Origin: Chrysomallon squamiferum
Lineage: Eukaryota > Mollusca > Gastropoda > Neomphalida > Peltospiridae
DNA length: 64,000 nucleotides
NCBI GenBank assembly: GCA_012295275.1
Contig: CM022677.1
Span: 11,214,732-11,278,731 of the forward strand
Direction of reading: 5' to 3'
Shown: positions 36,660 through 48,173 of the stretch, one piece after another
How the letters are laid out: each line of letters starts with the position of its first letter
Numbering within the stretch: position 1 is the first letter of the stretch
Notes under the pieces: generated by a model
What the model was told of the DNA's origin: nothing
The model's database searches: none
Seen by the model: only the letters and a program-made list of their open reading frames with translations
Translations under genes and position numbers: made by a program

Positions 36660-37320
36660 AATTAATGTTATACTAATCATGTTATAAGGCAGAATATTGA
36701 TAAACATTACTTACACCTCAAAGTATTTGTGTAAACTGTTTAACAAATATAAATTGATTGACAAGATAAATATATGTAATTATTTAAAATCATATTACAA
36801 AAATCATTTTTAAAATCTCTAATAATGCTTGCAGGAGGCACTGGATTGGAAAATGGATGAAAAACAAATAAAAAATAAATAAAGAAATGCATAGCTTAAT
36901 TTATGTGTTTGTTGTGTATGTGTGTTTTTGTATGCAAATGTGTGCACCAACACACACCAATGTAAACACACATCCATGGATTCATATATATTTTATTTAT
37001 ACTCGTCAATATTCAGTCGATTTTCAGAAGCTTACCTCTATCAGACATGTGTAAGTGCATGTGAATGTGTGTATGTGTGTGTGTATGCACGGATAGATAG
37101 ATAGATAGATCAGATAGATCCTGAAGTCACTATCAGTAATTGCAATATATGATCACTAGATAAGTTTCTATATTTTCAGTCAGTAAACAAAAACAATGTT
37201 ACTTTTTTAAATATTTAATTATCAGTTTAATCTTAAAAGCCCCTAGTGCCTGTACAAACTTCAGCCTGTGTTTATCAGTAGCTCCACCCATATGCAGGAC
37301 AGACAGTCGGTGTGTGGGTG
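36660..37320. other. AT-rich stretch, no gene
   Basis: Contains a CA/TG-rich area around 36905-37085 and a short GATA run at 37091-37112. No coding feature was seen. Confidence 0.5.
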
Positions 37321-37470
37321 ACTAGGGCAGGGGGGTGGATAGGATAAAAACGGGTGAGCCAGGGGAAAGTCTGCCAGGGGAAAGTGTTCTCACCCATTTT
37401 TATCTCTCCGCCCCCTGCACACCGACTCTGTGCCCCCCTCAGACAGATTGTGAAGGTACAGAACCAAGTT
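37321..37470. repeat. GC-rich fold-back repeat
   Basis: GCAGGGGGGTGGATAGGATA...AAACGGGTGAG (about 37327-37359) faces CTCACCCATTTTTATCTC...CGCCCCCTGC (about 37390-37418), forming a hairpin with a loop of about 30 bp. The following text GTGAAGGTACAGAACCAAGT (37450-37469) is the reverse complement of text at about 38077-38096. Relatives of the GGGCAGGGGGG part occur at 38117 and 38535. Confidence 0.8.
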
Positions 37471-37547
37471 GAAACTTTAAAACGATCGAATCTCGGCATT
37501 TTTCGAGGTTCCATTTATCCCATATGGATAATTAGCGTAGTAAGCTT

Positions 37548-37890
37548 AGTGAGTACATCTCACGTAAGGCTGAAGTTCCGAGCACATATCACTAAAGGGA
37601 GATAACTCTAATCGATATAATTTTTACTTTATTTAGTGAGTACATGCCACGTAAGGGAGATAACTGTAATGGATACAATTTTCACTTTACTTAGTGAGTA
37701 CATCTCACATAAGGGACATAACTCTAATCTATGTTTGTGAACACATATCACTAAAGGGAGATAAGTCTAATCGATATAATTTTAAATTTGTTTACTGAGT
37801 ACATCTCATGTAAGGGACCTAACTCTATTCTATGTTTGTGAGCACATGTCACTAAACTGTAATCAATATAGCCTTTACTTCGCCGAGTAA
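37548..37890 (+). repeat. AGTGAGTACATCTCACGTAA tandem array
   Basis: Units begin AGTGAGTACATCTCAC and contain AAGGGAGATAACTCTAATC and GATATAATTTTTACTTT. Spacing varies (about 58-100 bp) because some units carry an extra GAGCACATATCACTAA part. Two more units stand at about 38339-38450. Confidence 0.85.
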
Positions 37891-38035
37891 ACTCCTCCCA
37901 CCTCTGGTGACACATCACGGGGTGTGACCCATGTTATATATAAAGAAAGTTATGTTTCCACAATAGATGAATCTGGAATCGGAAAGTACTGCTGATGTCT
38001 CCAAAAACGCTGAGATTCAATCCCACGATCTCACA

Positions 38036-38580
38036 CACATGAACATGCTTACAAGAAACATTACTGGTTTCAACTTGGTTCTGTACCTTCACAAGCTGTG
38101 TCAGGGTGGGGTACTAGGGCAGGGGGGCAGGGGCCATGCGTTTTTATTAAACTATTTTTTGTATTGTTCTGCTGTTACAATCTTCTATTATGTGAATAAT
38201 GTTTTTATTAGAATTATTTTTTCTTACCTTCGCTGAATAATTAAATAGCATTTCTTTAGCACTTAACTAAATGAATTAAATGATACAGAAATCTAAATTA
38301 GAAACTACATCATTATTCTTTTTTATTTCATTTTTCAAGATAACTCTAATCGATATAATTTTTACTTTATTTAGTGAGTACATCTCACGTAAGGGAGATA
38401 ACTCTAATCGATATAATTTCCACTTTGCTTAGTGAGTACATCTCACGATGTCACACATATGAACATGCTTACAACAAACATTAAAGTTTCAATTTGTTTC
38501 AGTACCTTCACAAGCTGTGAGGGTGAGGTACTAGGGCAGGGGGGTAGGGGCCATGCGTTTTTATTTCTTAAACTATTTTT
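38036..38580 (+). repeat. Paired direct copies around CCTTCACAAGCTGTG
   Basis: A block running from GAACATGCTTACAA through TACCTTCACAAGCTGTG to GGGGCCATGCGTTTTTAT occurs at about 38040-38150 and again at 38460-38570. A third, inverted piece is at 37443-37475. Between the copies, AGCACTTAACTAAATGAATT at about 38259 recurs at 39825. This is a nest of one or more unclassified non-autonomous elements. Confidence 0.75.
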
Positions 38581-38630
38581 TTTTATTATTGTTCTGCTGT
38601 TACTATCTTCTATATTGAATATCGTTTTCA

Positions 38631-39420
38631 TGTTAAAGGGAGATAAATCTATAGAGGAATATGTTCGTTTTAACCTGAATAATCAAGGAGAAAAATGTAA
38701 CAAAGGGGACATAACTCTATATAGGAATATGTTCGTTTTAACCTGAATAATCAAGAAGAAAAATGTACCAAAGGGGACATAACTCTATCCCAGAGGATAT
38801 TCGTTTTAATGTTAAAGGGAGATAACTCTATATAGGAATATGTTCGTTTTAACCTGAATAATCAAGGAGAAAATGTAACAAAGGGGACATAACTCTATAT
38901 AGGAATATGTTCGTTTTAACCTGAATAATCACGAAGAAAAATGTACCAAAGGGTACATAACTCTATCCGAGGTTATTCGTTTTCATGTTAAAGGGAGATA
39001 ACTCTATATAGGAATATGTTCGGTTTAACCTGAATAATCAAGGAGAAAAATGTAACAAAGGGGACATAACTCTATATAGGAATATGTTCATTTTAACCTG
39101 AATAAACACGAAGGAAAATGTACCAAAGGGGACATAACTCTATCCGAGGTTATTCGTTTTCATGTTAAAGGGAGATAAATCTATATAGGAATATGTTCGT
39201 TTTAACCTGAATAATCACGAAGGAAAATGTACCAAAGGGGACATAACTCTATCCGAGGTTATTCGTTTTCATGTTAAAGGGAGATAAATCTATATAGGAA
39301 TATGTTCGTTTTAACCTGAATAATCAAGGAGAAAAATGTAAAAAAGTGGACATAACTCTATCCGAGAGGTTATTCGTTTCCATGTGAAAGGGAGATAACT
39401 CTATATAGGAATATGCAAGA
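38631..39420 (+). repeat. Higher-order minisatellite with GGGAGATAACTC
   Basis: The word GTTAAAGGGAGATAA (last copy GTGAAAGGGAGATAA) has its AAAGGG at 38635, 38814, 38990, 39167, 39276 and 39387, so the period is about 177 bp three times and then about 110 bp twice. Each long unit contains two GGAATATGTTCGTTTTAACC segments and a short CTATCCGAGGTTATTCGTTT link. The short units lack one segment. An inverted partial copy stands at about 39540-39600. Confidence 0.9.
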
Positions 39421-39600
39421 ATTGTGTTCTACAGTATAGTTTTGTCCGATGGTAAAAGGAGAAAGAAATGAATATTTGTTATATTGAATAAAATAGTTCT
39501 CAATAATAGTTACCAGCGAATATATTCAGAAATAGTTATTTCTCTTTAATATGAAAACGAATACTTTCTCGGATGGAGTTATCTCCCCTTTCTTACATTA

Positions 39601-40035
39601 AAAAAGGGTTTATCAGAATTACTTGATATGAAATCAATTTGTGGAAATATGTGAATAGAAGATTCATCAAAGTTTGTGAAAATATTTAATGTAATAAAAA
39701 ATGTATTATTAATTCATTATGCCACTATTTGTTATTTTTCGTTTAATATTATTATCAAAATTATCAAACAATTATTTAATAATTTAATATATATTCTTGA
39801 AATATAATTTCATATCATTTCTTTAGCACTTAACTAAATGAATTAAATGAAACAGAAATCTAAATTACAAAATACATCATAATTTGTTTTGTATTTACTT
39901 TTTCAAAATTTGTCTTGTTGTTGTTAATGTTGTTATCCATTATCATCGTTATATTCATTCCTATTAATAATGGACAACAGTTATTTCCCTTAGACTACTT
40001 TGTCTATGAAATTGACTAATTATTATTATTATTAT

Positions 40036-40070
<35 letters not shown>

Positions 40071-40620
40071 TCTCTATTTGTGCATTCTTAGTTTATTTCA
40101 TATATTTAAAATGTTTCTTTACTAAAAACTTAATATTTATTCATTCATAAGAATTTAAATTTATTACGACATTCCATTTTGATACGTGAAAATTTGTATA
40201 TATTATTTATTATGATTAGAGAAAGAGAGATTTGGGTTTCACTACGACTAAGATTGTACGTTTTCCTGAAAATTTCATTTCACTGTAAAAATGTAGCATA
40301 AATATTTCAATTACATATAAATACTTTTTTTCTGCCATTTCATACTGACACATTCAAAATTTCAGATATAATGATTTCTAGAGCGCGGAATGTAACATCA
40401 ATTCAGGTGTTTAAAAGTGTAATTAAGTGTGTTTGTGTGTGTGTCATCTTTCTTTCATTTTTGTTTGTTTTTATTTTTGTTTTTGATATTATTGCTAACA
40501 CTGTTATTTTTTTTACTGTGGTACATAATTATTACTATTTTTATTATTGTTATTATTGCTAATATTGGTGTTATAGCTGTTGCTTTTGCTGTTGGTTAAT
40601 TTTGCTTTAGGCAGAATTGA
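39601..40620. other. AT-rich stretch with TTA and TAG runs
   Basis: No gene was recognised. (TTA)n at about 40019-40035 leads directly into a (GTA)n run to 40070. T-rich and GT-rich sequence lies near 40430-40600. Confidence 0.5.
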
Positions 40621-41621
40621 TAAGTTTGTATGGAGAGAAGAAAGCGAGTTACAGAGAGAGTAAGAGAGAAAAACACAGAGAAAAACACACGGAGAGAGAT
40701 ACAGACAGACAGACAGATAGGCAGAGAAAGAGAGACAGAGACACAGAGAGAGTGTCAGAGAGACAGAAAATGTGAGTCAGAGAGACATAGAGTCAGAGAG
40801 ACAGAGAGAAATACAGTGAGAGACACAGAGAGATAAAGAGAGAGAGAGAGGGAGAAAGAGACAGGGACATGGGGAGACAGAGGCATAGGGAGACAAAGAG
40901 AGATAGAGAGATAGAGACAGGGAGAGAGTCAGACAGAGAGAGATAGCAGAGAGAAAAAGAGAGATTCAGAGAGAGACATAGAGATATAGAGAGAGACCGA
41001 GTCAGAGAGTGGAACAGAGAGACAGAGATAGACAGAGAGAGAAAGAGAGATTCTGAGAGAGACAGAGACAGAGGGAGAAAGAGAGATTCAGAGAGAGACA
41101 GAGAGATATAGAGAGAGACCGAGACAGAGAGAGAACAGAGAGACAGAGATAGACAGAGAGATATAGAGAGAGACCGAGTCAGAGAGAACAGGAGAGAGAG
41201 AGACAGAGACAGAGAGAGAAAGAGAGATTCAGAGAGAGACAGAGACAGAGAGAGAAAGAGAGATTCAGAGAGAGACAGAGAGATATAGAGAGAGACCGAG
41301 AAAGAAAGACTGAGAGAGACAGAGTCAGAGAGTGGAAGAGAGATTCTGAGAGACAGAGACAGAGGGAGAAAGAGAGATTCAGAGAGAGACAGAGAGATAT
41401 AGAGAGAGACCGAGTCAGAGAGTGGAACAGAGAGACAGAGATAGACAGAGAGAGAAAGAGAGAAAAGAGAGAGACAGTGATAGATGGAAAGAGAGACAGA
41501 GAGAGCAAGTCAGACAGAGAGAGATAGACACAGAGGCTGAGAGAGTCGCACAGACAGAGATAGACAGAGAAAGAGAGAAAAGAGACAGTGATAGAGAGAA
41601 AGAGAGAGACAGAGAGAAAGA
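40621..41621 (+). repeat. Purine-rich minisatellite (AGAGACAGAGAG family)
   Basis: About 1 kb of almost pure A/G on the plus strand with regular C and T punctuation. Larger modules such as AGAGATATAGAGAGAGACCG and GAAAGAGAGATTCAGAGAGA repeat several times. Open frames on both strands (Arg-Glu rich or Ser-Leu rich) follow from the composition. The block abuts the left edge of duplication copy B. Confidence 0.9.
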
Positions 41622-42049
41622 GACTAACCATTAAGAAAATACTAACCATTAACCAAATACTAACCATTACTAACATCCCCTACGTGTACTGAACCTCACC
41701 GTGGTGTATGTGTGGCAACATTTCCAAAGGGAATGGCTAATTAGTACTTTAATATAATAACATTATTTTGGTTAGATAGATAGACAGATAGATAGATTAT
41801 GATAGATAAATAGAAATACCTACATACAGATATAGTTACTGAAGATAGATGAACAGATGGATACATAGGGTATTGCTACTTTTTCTGATTTTGAATACAG
41901 TGTCATTACTTTGAAAGCTCTCTCTATATACGGATAGACAGACAGGCCAACAGAGCATAGACAGAAGTGTAAGTACTTAAGAATAAGTTATGACATATTA
42001 AATATCTCACTCTGGCTTTCACTGTCCAAATTACTCATCTTTACTTACC

Positions 42050-42262
42050 TGCATGTTTCTATCTATCTACCTGTCTATCTATATATTTGTTTTTTTTCAT
42101 CATCAATTTCTCTGGCTATTTGTCTATCTATGTACCTGTCTGTTTGTTGATCAACCTGTGGTGTAGCTTAATCTTATTACCTGTCTAGCTAACCATTCAT
42201 TCATCACTATATCCATTTACCTATCTATCCTCTATCTGTCTGTTTATAACTATATCTATCTA

Positions 42263-42302
<40 letters not shown>

Positions 42303-42598
42303 AATATATATATATATATATATATATGGAAAAATAATTTTTATTTCTATTACATTTTATTATTGTATCTGCAGGAAAGACAAGATTCTGGAATCAGCTT
42401 CAGTTACAAGAATAGGGAAAAACATTTAAACAGATGAGGTGTCTACTGATATGGAACAATTATTATTCACAAAAGATGGATTTTTCTTTCCAAAGCAGTT
42501 TCCTAACCTGTCAATCTATTTTTAAAGCGATCAATACGTCTAACTATCTCTACATCAAGCTATCTTACCCTCTCAGTTACAAATAGCACAGTCTATTT

Positions 42599-42629
<31 letters not shown>

Positions 42630-43850
42630 TTACGTATCCACTCTATTTATATCATATTTAATTATTTAAATACATTCTTTTTATCTATTTATCTGTCTAT
42701 AAATATATTTATTTATCTATCTATTTATCCCATATACATAAGCAACAGATTTGGTCTTTCTTACAGCTGGGAGAGTATATACTGATGCCTCCTTGCATCT
42801 ATCTAGCTTTCTTCTGTCTATCAATTTACCTCTCTATCCACCCTTTTTTACACATGCACACACACACACACACACATATATACTAATCATCTTTAAACAC
42901 ACAAATAAATTATCATTACTATACACATTATGTATGTGTGTGTATACATCTATATATATATATACAGACATACCCATTTCTTAACACACGTCTATCTATA
43001 TGTCTGTCTGTCTGTCTACAAATCAATCTACCAAACTAGTAACATACCTACATATCAGTTTATCTCTCTAGCTTATACGTCCATTTTTGAATAACCATTT
43101 ATCAATAATATGTCCAGCTCCCTGAATATCTAACTATATACTACTTCAAACCTCACTATCTTGCTGAATGTCTGTCTATGTAATCTATCTGTATTTATTT
43201 CTGTGTGTGTATTTATACAAAGATAAATAGTTACATCTTTCTGTATTTATATATAATCTATATCTATTATCTATATAATCTATCTGTATTTATCTCTGTG
43301 TGTGTATTTATATATATATATATATATATATAAATATATAGACAGAGATAAATAGTTACATCTTTCTGTATTTATCTCTTTTTATCTATCTATATAATCT
43401 ATCTGTATTTATTTCTATAGATGTATCTATATATATATATAAAATCTATTTGTATTATTTCTATATATCTATATATAATCTATCTGTATTTAACACTGGA
43501 TATCTAGCTCGATCCAAACACAGATCCAATCCTCTCTGTCTTCTGTCTGTCTCTGTGTGTATTTATCTATGTACATATATATGATCATATCCACTTTACC
43601 ATCATACATGCTTGCACCTATCTTTCTATCTATCTTTGTGTCTATCTGTATATCCATCCATCAAACTCTAAGGAAATGCCTCCCTATATATATATTTCTC
43701 TATCCATCAATAACAATCCCTTGAATCACCTATTCATCTTCCTGACTATCTCCCTAAATTATTATAACTACTTTTTATATCTATCTTCCTGTTTTTCTGT
43801 CCATTAATAACTCTAATTCACAATTCCCATATTTAGCTATCCTTAACAAT

Positions 43851-43881
<31 letters not shown>

Positions 43882-44150
43882 TCTGTGTCCACCTATCTAT
43901 GTTTCTCTATATGTATATCTATGTACACAATTTCTCATTCTATCTACATAATCAACCTACCTAACAGTTTATATATCAATAACATCTATCAGTCATTTAA
44001 ACATCTTCTTGTCTACATACCTTCAAACCTCCCTATAGTTCTGTATGTTTGCACACATATTTACTCAATATATTCACTCTTCAAAAAAGACAAGCAACTT
44101 TTCCTTCTATATACTATTCTCTCCTCCAGCTTACATACCTACACCTGTAG

Positions 44151-44182
<32 letters not shown>

Positions 44183-44620
44183 TCCACATTACCATCATAC
44201 CTGCCTACACCTATCTGTCTGTCTGCTACATAACTATCTACATATATCTACATATTAACCTACTGAACTACTGACCTACATACCTATTTGTTTATTATCC
44301 ACATTACATCAGATCAATAACCATCCATCAATCATATATCTAATTCCCTGTCAAACTACCTACATACATAACTAACTATGCCTAGATAGCTACATTACAA
44401 CCTATGTATTTTACTGTATGTCTACACTCTCAGCCTGGCACACAAACACACATGACAGAAAGAAGAGAACACAGAATAGATAGATAGACACTGACATGTT
44501 TAACTATCTGCCTAAATTCATCTACATCTACCAATTTACTTGTTAACTTCTACTGATCTAACTGTCTATCAGTCTATCAATAATATCTCCCTCTTTTCTT
44601 TTAATGTATCTCTTTACCAG
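42050..44620. repeat. Decayed CTAT/CTGT-rich tract, copy B
   Basis: Counterpart of 13060-15800. Includes (CTAT)n at 42262-42302 followed by a TA run, CA runs at about 42601-42628 and 43849-43879, and TA runs near 43310-43331 and 44152-44180. No gene. Confidence 0.85.
42340..42515 (-). repeat. Inverted fragment of the duplication's own right part
   Basis: Read on the minus strand, CTGAAGCTGATTCCAGAATC and the flanking text match 44635-44745 of the same copy. The CTTTCCAAAGCAGTTTCC part (about 42490-42507) is the reverse complement of copy A near 16150. Copy A has no such insertion at the matching left position (about 13276). Confidence 0.8.
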
Positions 44621-44756
44621 TTATCAGTAGATACCTCATCTGTTTAAAATCTTCTCCCTATTCTTGTAACTGAAGCTGATTCCAGAATCTTGTCTTTCCT
44701 GTAGATACAATAATAAAATTTAATAGAATAATAAGTATTTTTCGATTGTGTTTAAT

Positions 44757-45117
44757 TACATCTGCTTCTTCCTGATTAATGGCAGTTTACAACATAATTA
44801 CCACCAACTTGATGGCTGTGCATTTGTAACATTTTTCAGGAATATCGAGGAATTTTTATAAAACAGAATCAAGAAATGAAGTACTGGTTTTGACAGGTTT
44901 TTGTTTTATTTTATTTTATTATTATTGTTGTTGTTGTTGTGGTGATGGTTGTTGTTATTGCTATTATTACTGTTCATGTTGCTATTATATATTTTTAAAT
45001 AATTTATTTAAAATGCTATTTGAGCTGATAAAGAAAAAAAAAAAGCAAACAAAAAAAAACATATTAATATCCCTTCCCTGCAAACCACATAAGTATAAAA
45101 TCCACCGATCTGTCTTG
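44757..45117. other. Copy B stretch at the site of the copy-A extra segment
   Basis: AT-rich, with a GTT/GTTGTTATTGCT-like run at 44925-44990. This is where copy A carries 16.3-25.8 kb. No gene was seen. Confidence 0.45.
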
Positions 45118-45642
45118 TATCTGATTACATGAAAGGTCTTCCAAGCTGGTCAAGAAAATCCTCTGAAATGCTGGATCCAAAGTTTGTGCTGGTGGTATGA
45201 TAGCTATATTTAAACAACTATCTTGTTTCATGTATGAGTCATTGTTTCCTACTATTTGTTCAAGATTGGGCAATTTTGTGGATTTTGTACATTCCCCTTT
45301 TTTTTAGCCAGATTTATCTAAATAAACAAATATAGAAAGAAAAATTAATAAAATAAAAATAAATTAACAATAAAAAAAAAATGAGCATCAAGTTTATCAT
45401 TCTAAATCTTAACATAAATTATTTAAATGATTATTTTTTTTACCTATTTCAGGCTAGGAGTATTTGATTAATTTGCCGATAAAATCTTTGGGAAGAAAAA
45501 TTTCAGTCATGGAAAATTATTATAAATTATACTTTAACAATGTTTTAATACTGACTGGATATAATGGTAACATTCAAGAAGCAGCAAAAACATATAGAAG
45601 AAAAAAAAAAGTATTACTATAAAAGATATCAAGACCACTTAC

Positions 45643-45775
45643 TTCAGAACAGTTCTCTGTTTTATTGATTTCCTCTGTCCGGCTAGTAACTGTATCAGAT
45701 GAATTTGTCAGCTTCAGGTTTTTTTTCTCAAAATCACCTTCAAAACCAGAAATATTTATTTTCAGCTTGCACACG
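45643..45775 (-). CDS. Candidate exon unique to copy B, unrecognised
   Basis: The minus-strand frame KLKINISGFEGDFEKK, LTNSSDTVTSRTEEINKT and ENCSE ends at a consensus donor (GAA then GTAAGT) at 45643. The upstream border is uncertain; GTGTGCAAG just before CTGAAAATAAAT could be an acceptor. It is polar, Ser/Thr/Glu-rich and has no domain I know. It sits in the ~1 kb insertion missing from copy A. Confidence 0.3.
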
Positions 45776-47161
45776 ATTACTTATTTAGCAATTTTGGAAG
45801 TAAAGCTGGATTAGCCACAATTAACAAATTCAAAATGGTTTCCAGCTTACAGTTTGTTTTATCTGTATTCACTGAGTATATTTCTCTCTTTCATTTCCTC
45901 TTTCTTCTTGACCTTCTACAATGATCTAGCAGACTGTTCCGGCAGGCATCCCAGCTACTAATAATTATTTATGATGAGCCTAAAACTGTGTCAGGAATAT
46001 ATCTCATGGAGAAAAACAAAAAACAAATTCATAAATAAAAATTAAGAAAGACATTTAATCCCAAATCTAAACTAATTACTTCTGCTAGTTAGACTCTTTA
46101 AAGGAATGAAGGTCAGATCTATATCTGATGGATGCTATTAATTTAAATGTTTATGATCTACATGCAGAGAAGTTTTGAATGCCAGCATTTTCGAAAATAC
46201 ATATATAAAATAAAGTAAATATTAAAAATAAAATATTAATTAAATCTAAATAGATTAGAGAGATAACAAATATGTCTAAAATAAAGATGAATTTGAATAA
46301 CATAATTAAAGCTATAGAAGAATTTTTCATTCAGAAACACATTAAACAAAATTATGAACTGATTTCACACATAACTGAATATTACTCCTTTATACAAATA
46401 CAATGAAATGCAGTACTTCTTGGCTCAATTTTTGCTAATGGAACTTTACTAAGTCACCTGCTGCTGAACTTCAAGCCTTTTGTCTTTGCCACGCACAGTG
46501 TTTTTCTTTCCCTGGTTTTAGCATGTTCAAGTTTTTCAAATTTTTTTTCTCCTGATATTTGACTGTTGAGATTGGTGACTGGTGTAAGACTCTCCAACTT
46601 AAGAATTGACGTGGTCGGCTTCAATGTCCATGTCTGAATCAGAGTCATGTCTGGTGGTGCACTGCCTAGTTTGAGTAAATAAATAAATAAATAAAATACT
46701 GTAAAAAATATAAAATAAATAAAACACTGCTACTACAACACTATATGCTACTGTTATTAACATCATTACTGTAACTACAAATTACTATTATTCCTTATTC
46801 AACTAGGGTAACTGTTATTAAAATAATACTCCTATTACTAAAATTACGATCCATTAATAATAAAAGTGATTTTTTTTACTCTCTTCACCATTACTCCTGT
46901 GCCTGTATTTCTTTACTCAAATATCAATTCTACAACGTTACTACAACAAGTAGTATTATTACTACAAGTACTAATGATGTAACAACTACATTACTACAAC
47001 AATGGCAATGACTAATACTACTACTGTAACAACAACCTCTATAGATCCTCCTGTTCTGCCATATTCTTTGATGATATTTCTACCCTGTGGTGACTCACTA
47101 AATTAGCTCTTCTTGTGTACAGAGCAGTTTCTGAAAAACAAGAGACCTACGAATATATCAT

Positions 47162-47165
<4 letters not shown>

Positions 47166-47251
<86 letters not shown>
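47166..47251. repeat. (GA)n microsatellite, copy B
   Basis: About 86 bp of GA, the counterpart of 26785-26852 in copy A. Confidence 0.95.
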
Positions 47252-47254
<3 letters not shown>

Positions 47255-47279
47255 ATTGCAGTGGCAGCAAACTTTATCC

Positions 47280-47357
47280 TCAGTGCTGGACAGGATCTTC
47301 TACTGAAACAACTTCACTAGCCAACATCAGCACATCAATTAGAGCTGTATGTGTATT
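47280..47357 (-). CDS. Candidate terminal exon, copy B
   Basis: Same acceptor, length and TGA as copy A 27467-27544. It reads NTHTALIDVLMLASEVVSVE then DPVQH. Five of 78 bases differ between the copies, four of them replacing an amino acid (Thr/Ile, Thr/Ala, Gly/Asp, Ala/Pro). That pattern does not indicate strong selection on the protein. Confidence 0.4.
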   Translation of the reverse strand, partial: NTHTALIDVLMLASEVVSVEDPVQH

Positions 47358-47755
47358 CTGAAAATAAAAATAATAAACTGTTAAAAATAAATAACTAATG
47401 TTTCTGTATTATTTAAATTTTACTGTTATCAGTTACTGGATTATTAAGACACAAAGGGATGTGGGATATTTTTGATATACTTTGCATAATCATTATAATG
47501 ATAATGATAATAATGATAATAATTTAAATAATTAACAAAACAATAGCAAATAAATGATTATTATTATGTTAATTTACAATCAGTAAAGAGTTGTTACTAT
47601 AAAACTTATTTTAAAAATAAGATAAAAAACTTTCAACTTGGAATTGTGTTGTCTGAATAAGGTATAGGACTAGCTTGGTCCTTCGAACTATCAATATGGC
47701 GAGACATCACTCTCATGAATGCTGCCTTCCCGAGTCTCATCTTGTTCTGCTGCAG

Positions 47756-47884
47756 CTACAGCCTTTGTTTTCTTCTCTCTCTTTTCTTTATCTTCTCATG
47801 CAGCTTCATTCTCAGAGCGGCAAGCTCAGATGTTACCTGCTCTTCAACTTTCTGGCTGTTATTTTTGCCATCACAGTCATCTGC
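47756..47884 (-). CDS. Charged helical segment, copy B
   Basis: 42 codons then TAG. Core NSQKVEEQVTSELAALRMKL, end EKIKKRERRKQRL. It is preceded by AAACTAG, a possible weak acceptor. The length and stop match copy A 28412-28540, with many replacements in the first half and a conserved end. A coiled-coil is plausible. Its link to the ankyrin exons is inferred only from strand and proximity. Confidence 0.35.
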   Translation of the reverse strand, partial: ADDCDGKNNSQKVEEQVTSELAALRMKLHEKIKKRERRKQRL

Positions 47885-48117
47885 CTAGTTTTTTGTTTCA
47901 CAGCGTAGCAGATGAAGTGTTTTTACCAGCATCAGCTTGATTTCACAAAAAAGCAGACTTCAATGGTGCTCTGCCCTTTTCTTCTTGTTCCTGTTGATAC
48001 ATGTAAACCATCGATATATCATATTATAGTATTCCAGCAGCACTTGCACTCTACAGTATGCTACTGATCAATGGTTGTGTAGCTGGATGAGAAATTTATA
48101 AAATATTTCACTCACAC

Positions 48118-48173
48118 CTGATTTTTAACAGAACCATTCTTTAAATTAATTTGGAACATTTTCTCCACATGAC
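48118..48173 (-). CDS. Ankyrin-repeat exon, intact only in copy B
   Basis: 56 bp from an acceptor (ATGTTTTCTAG) to a donor (CAG then GTGTGAG). Completing the split codon from the exon at 49180 gives KETGHVEKMFQINLKNGSVK and NQ. This is the G.H(V/L)E...LL.NG pattern of ankyrin helix 2, although the usual Leu-Leu pair is less regular. It starts after one codon base and ends in phase 0. Confidence 0.5.

Noticed and set aside
37275-37605. 79-83 codon frames across the GC-rich fold-back
   Set aside because: Both strands are open over a hairpin repeat, which explains them without a gene.
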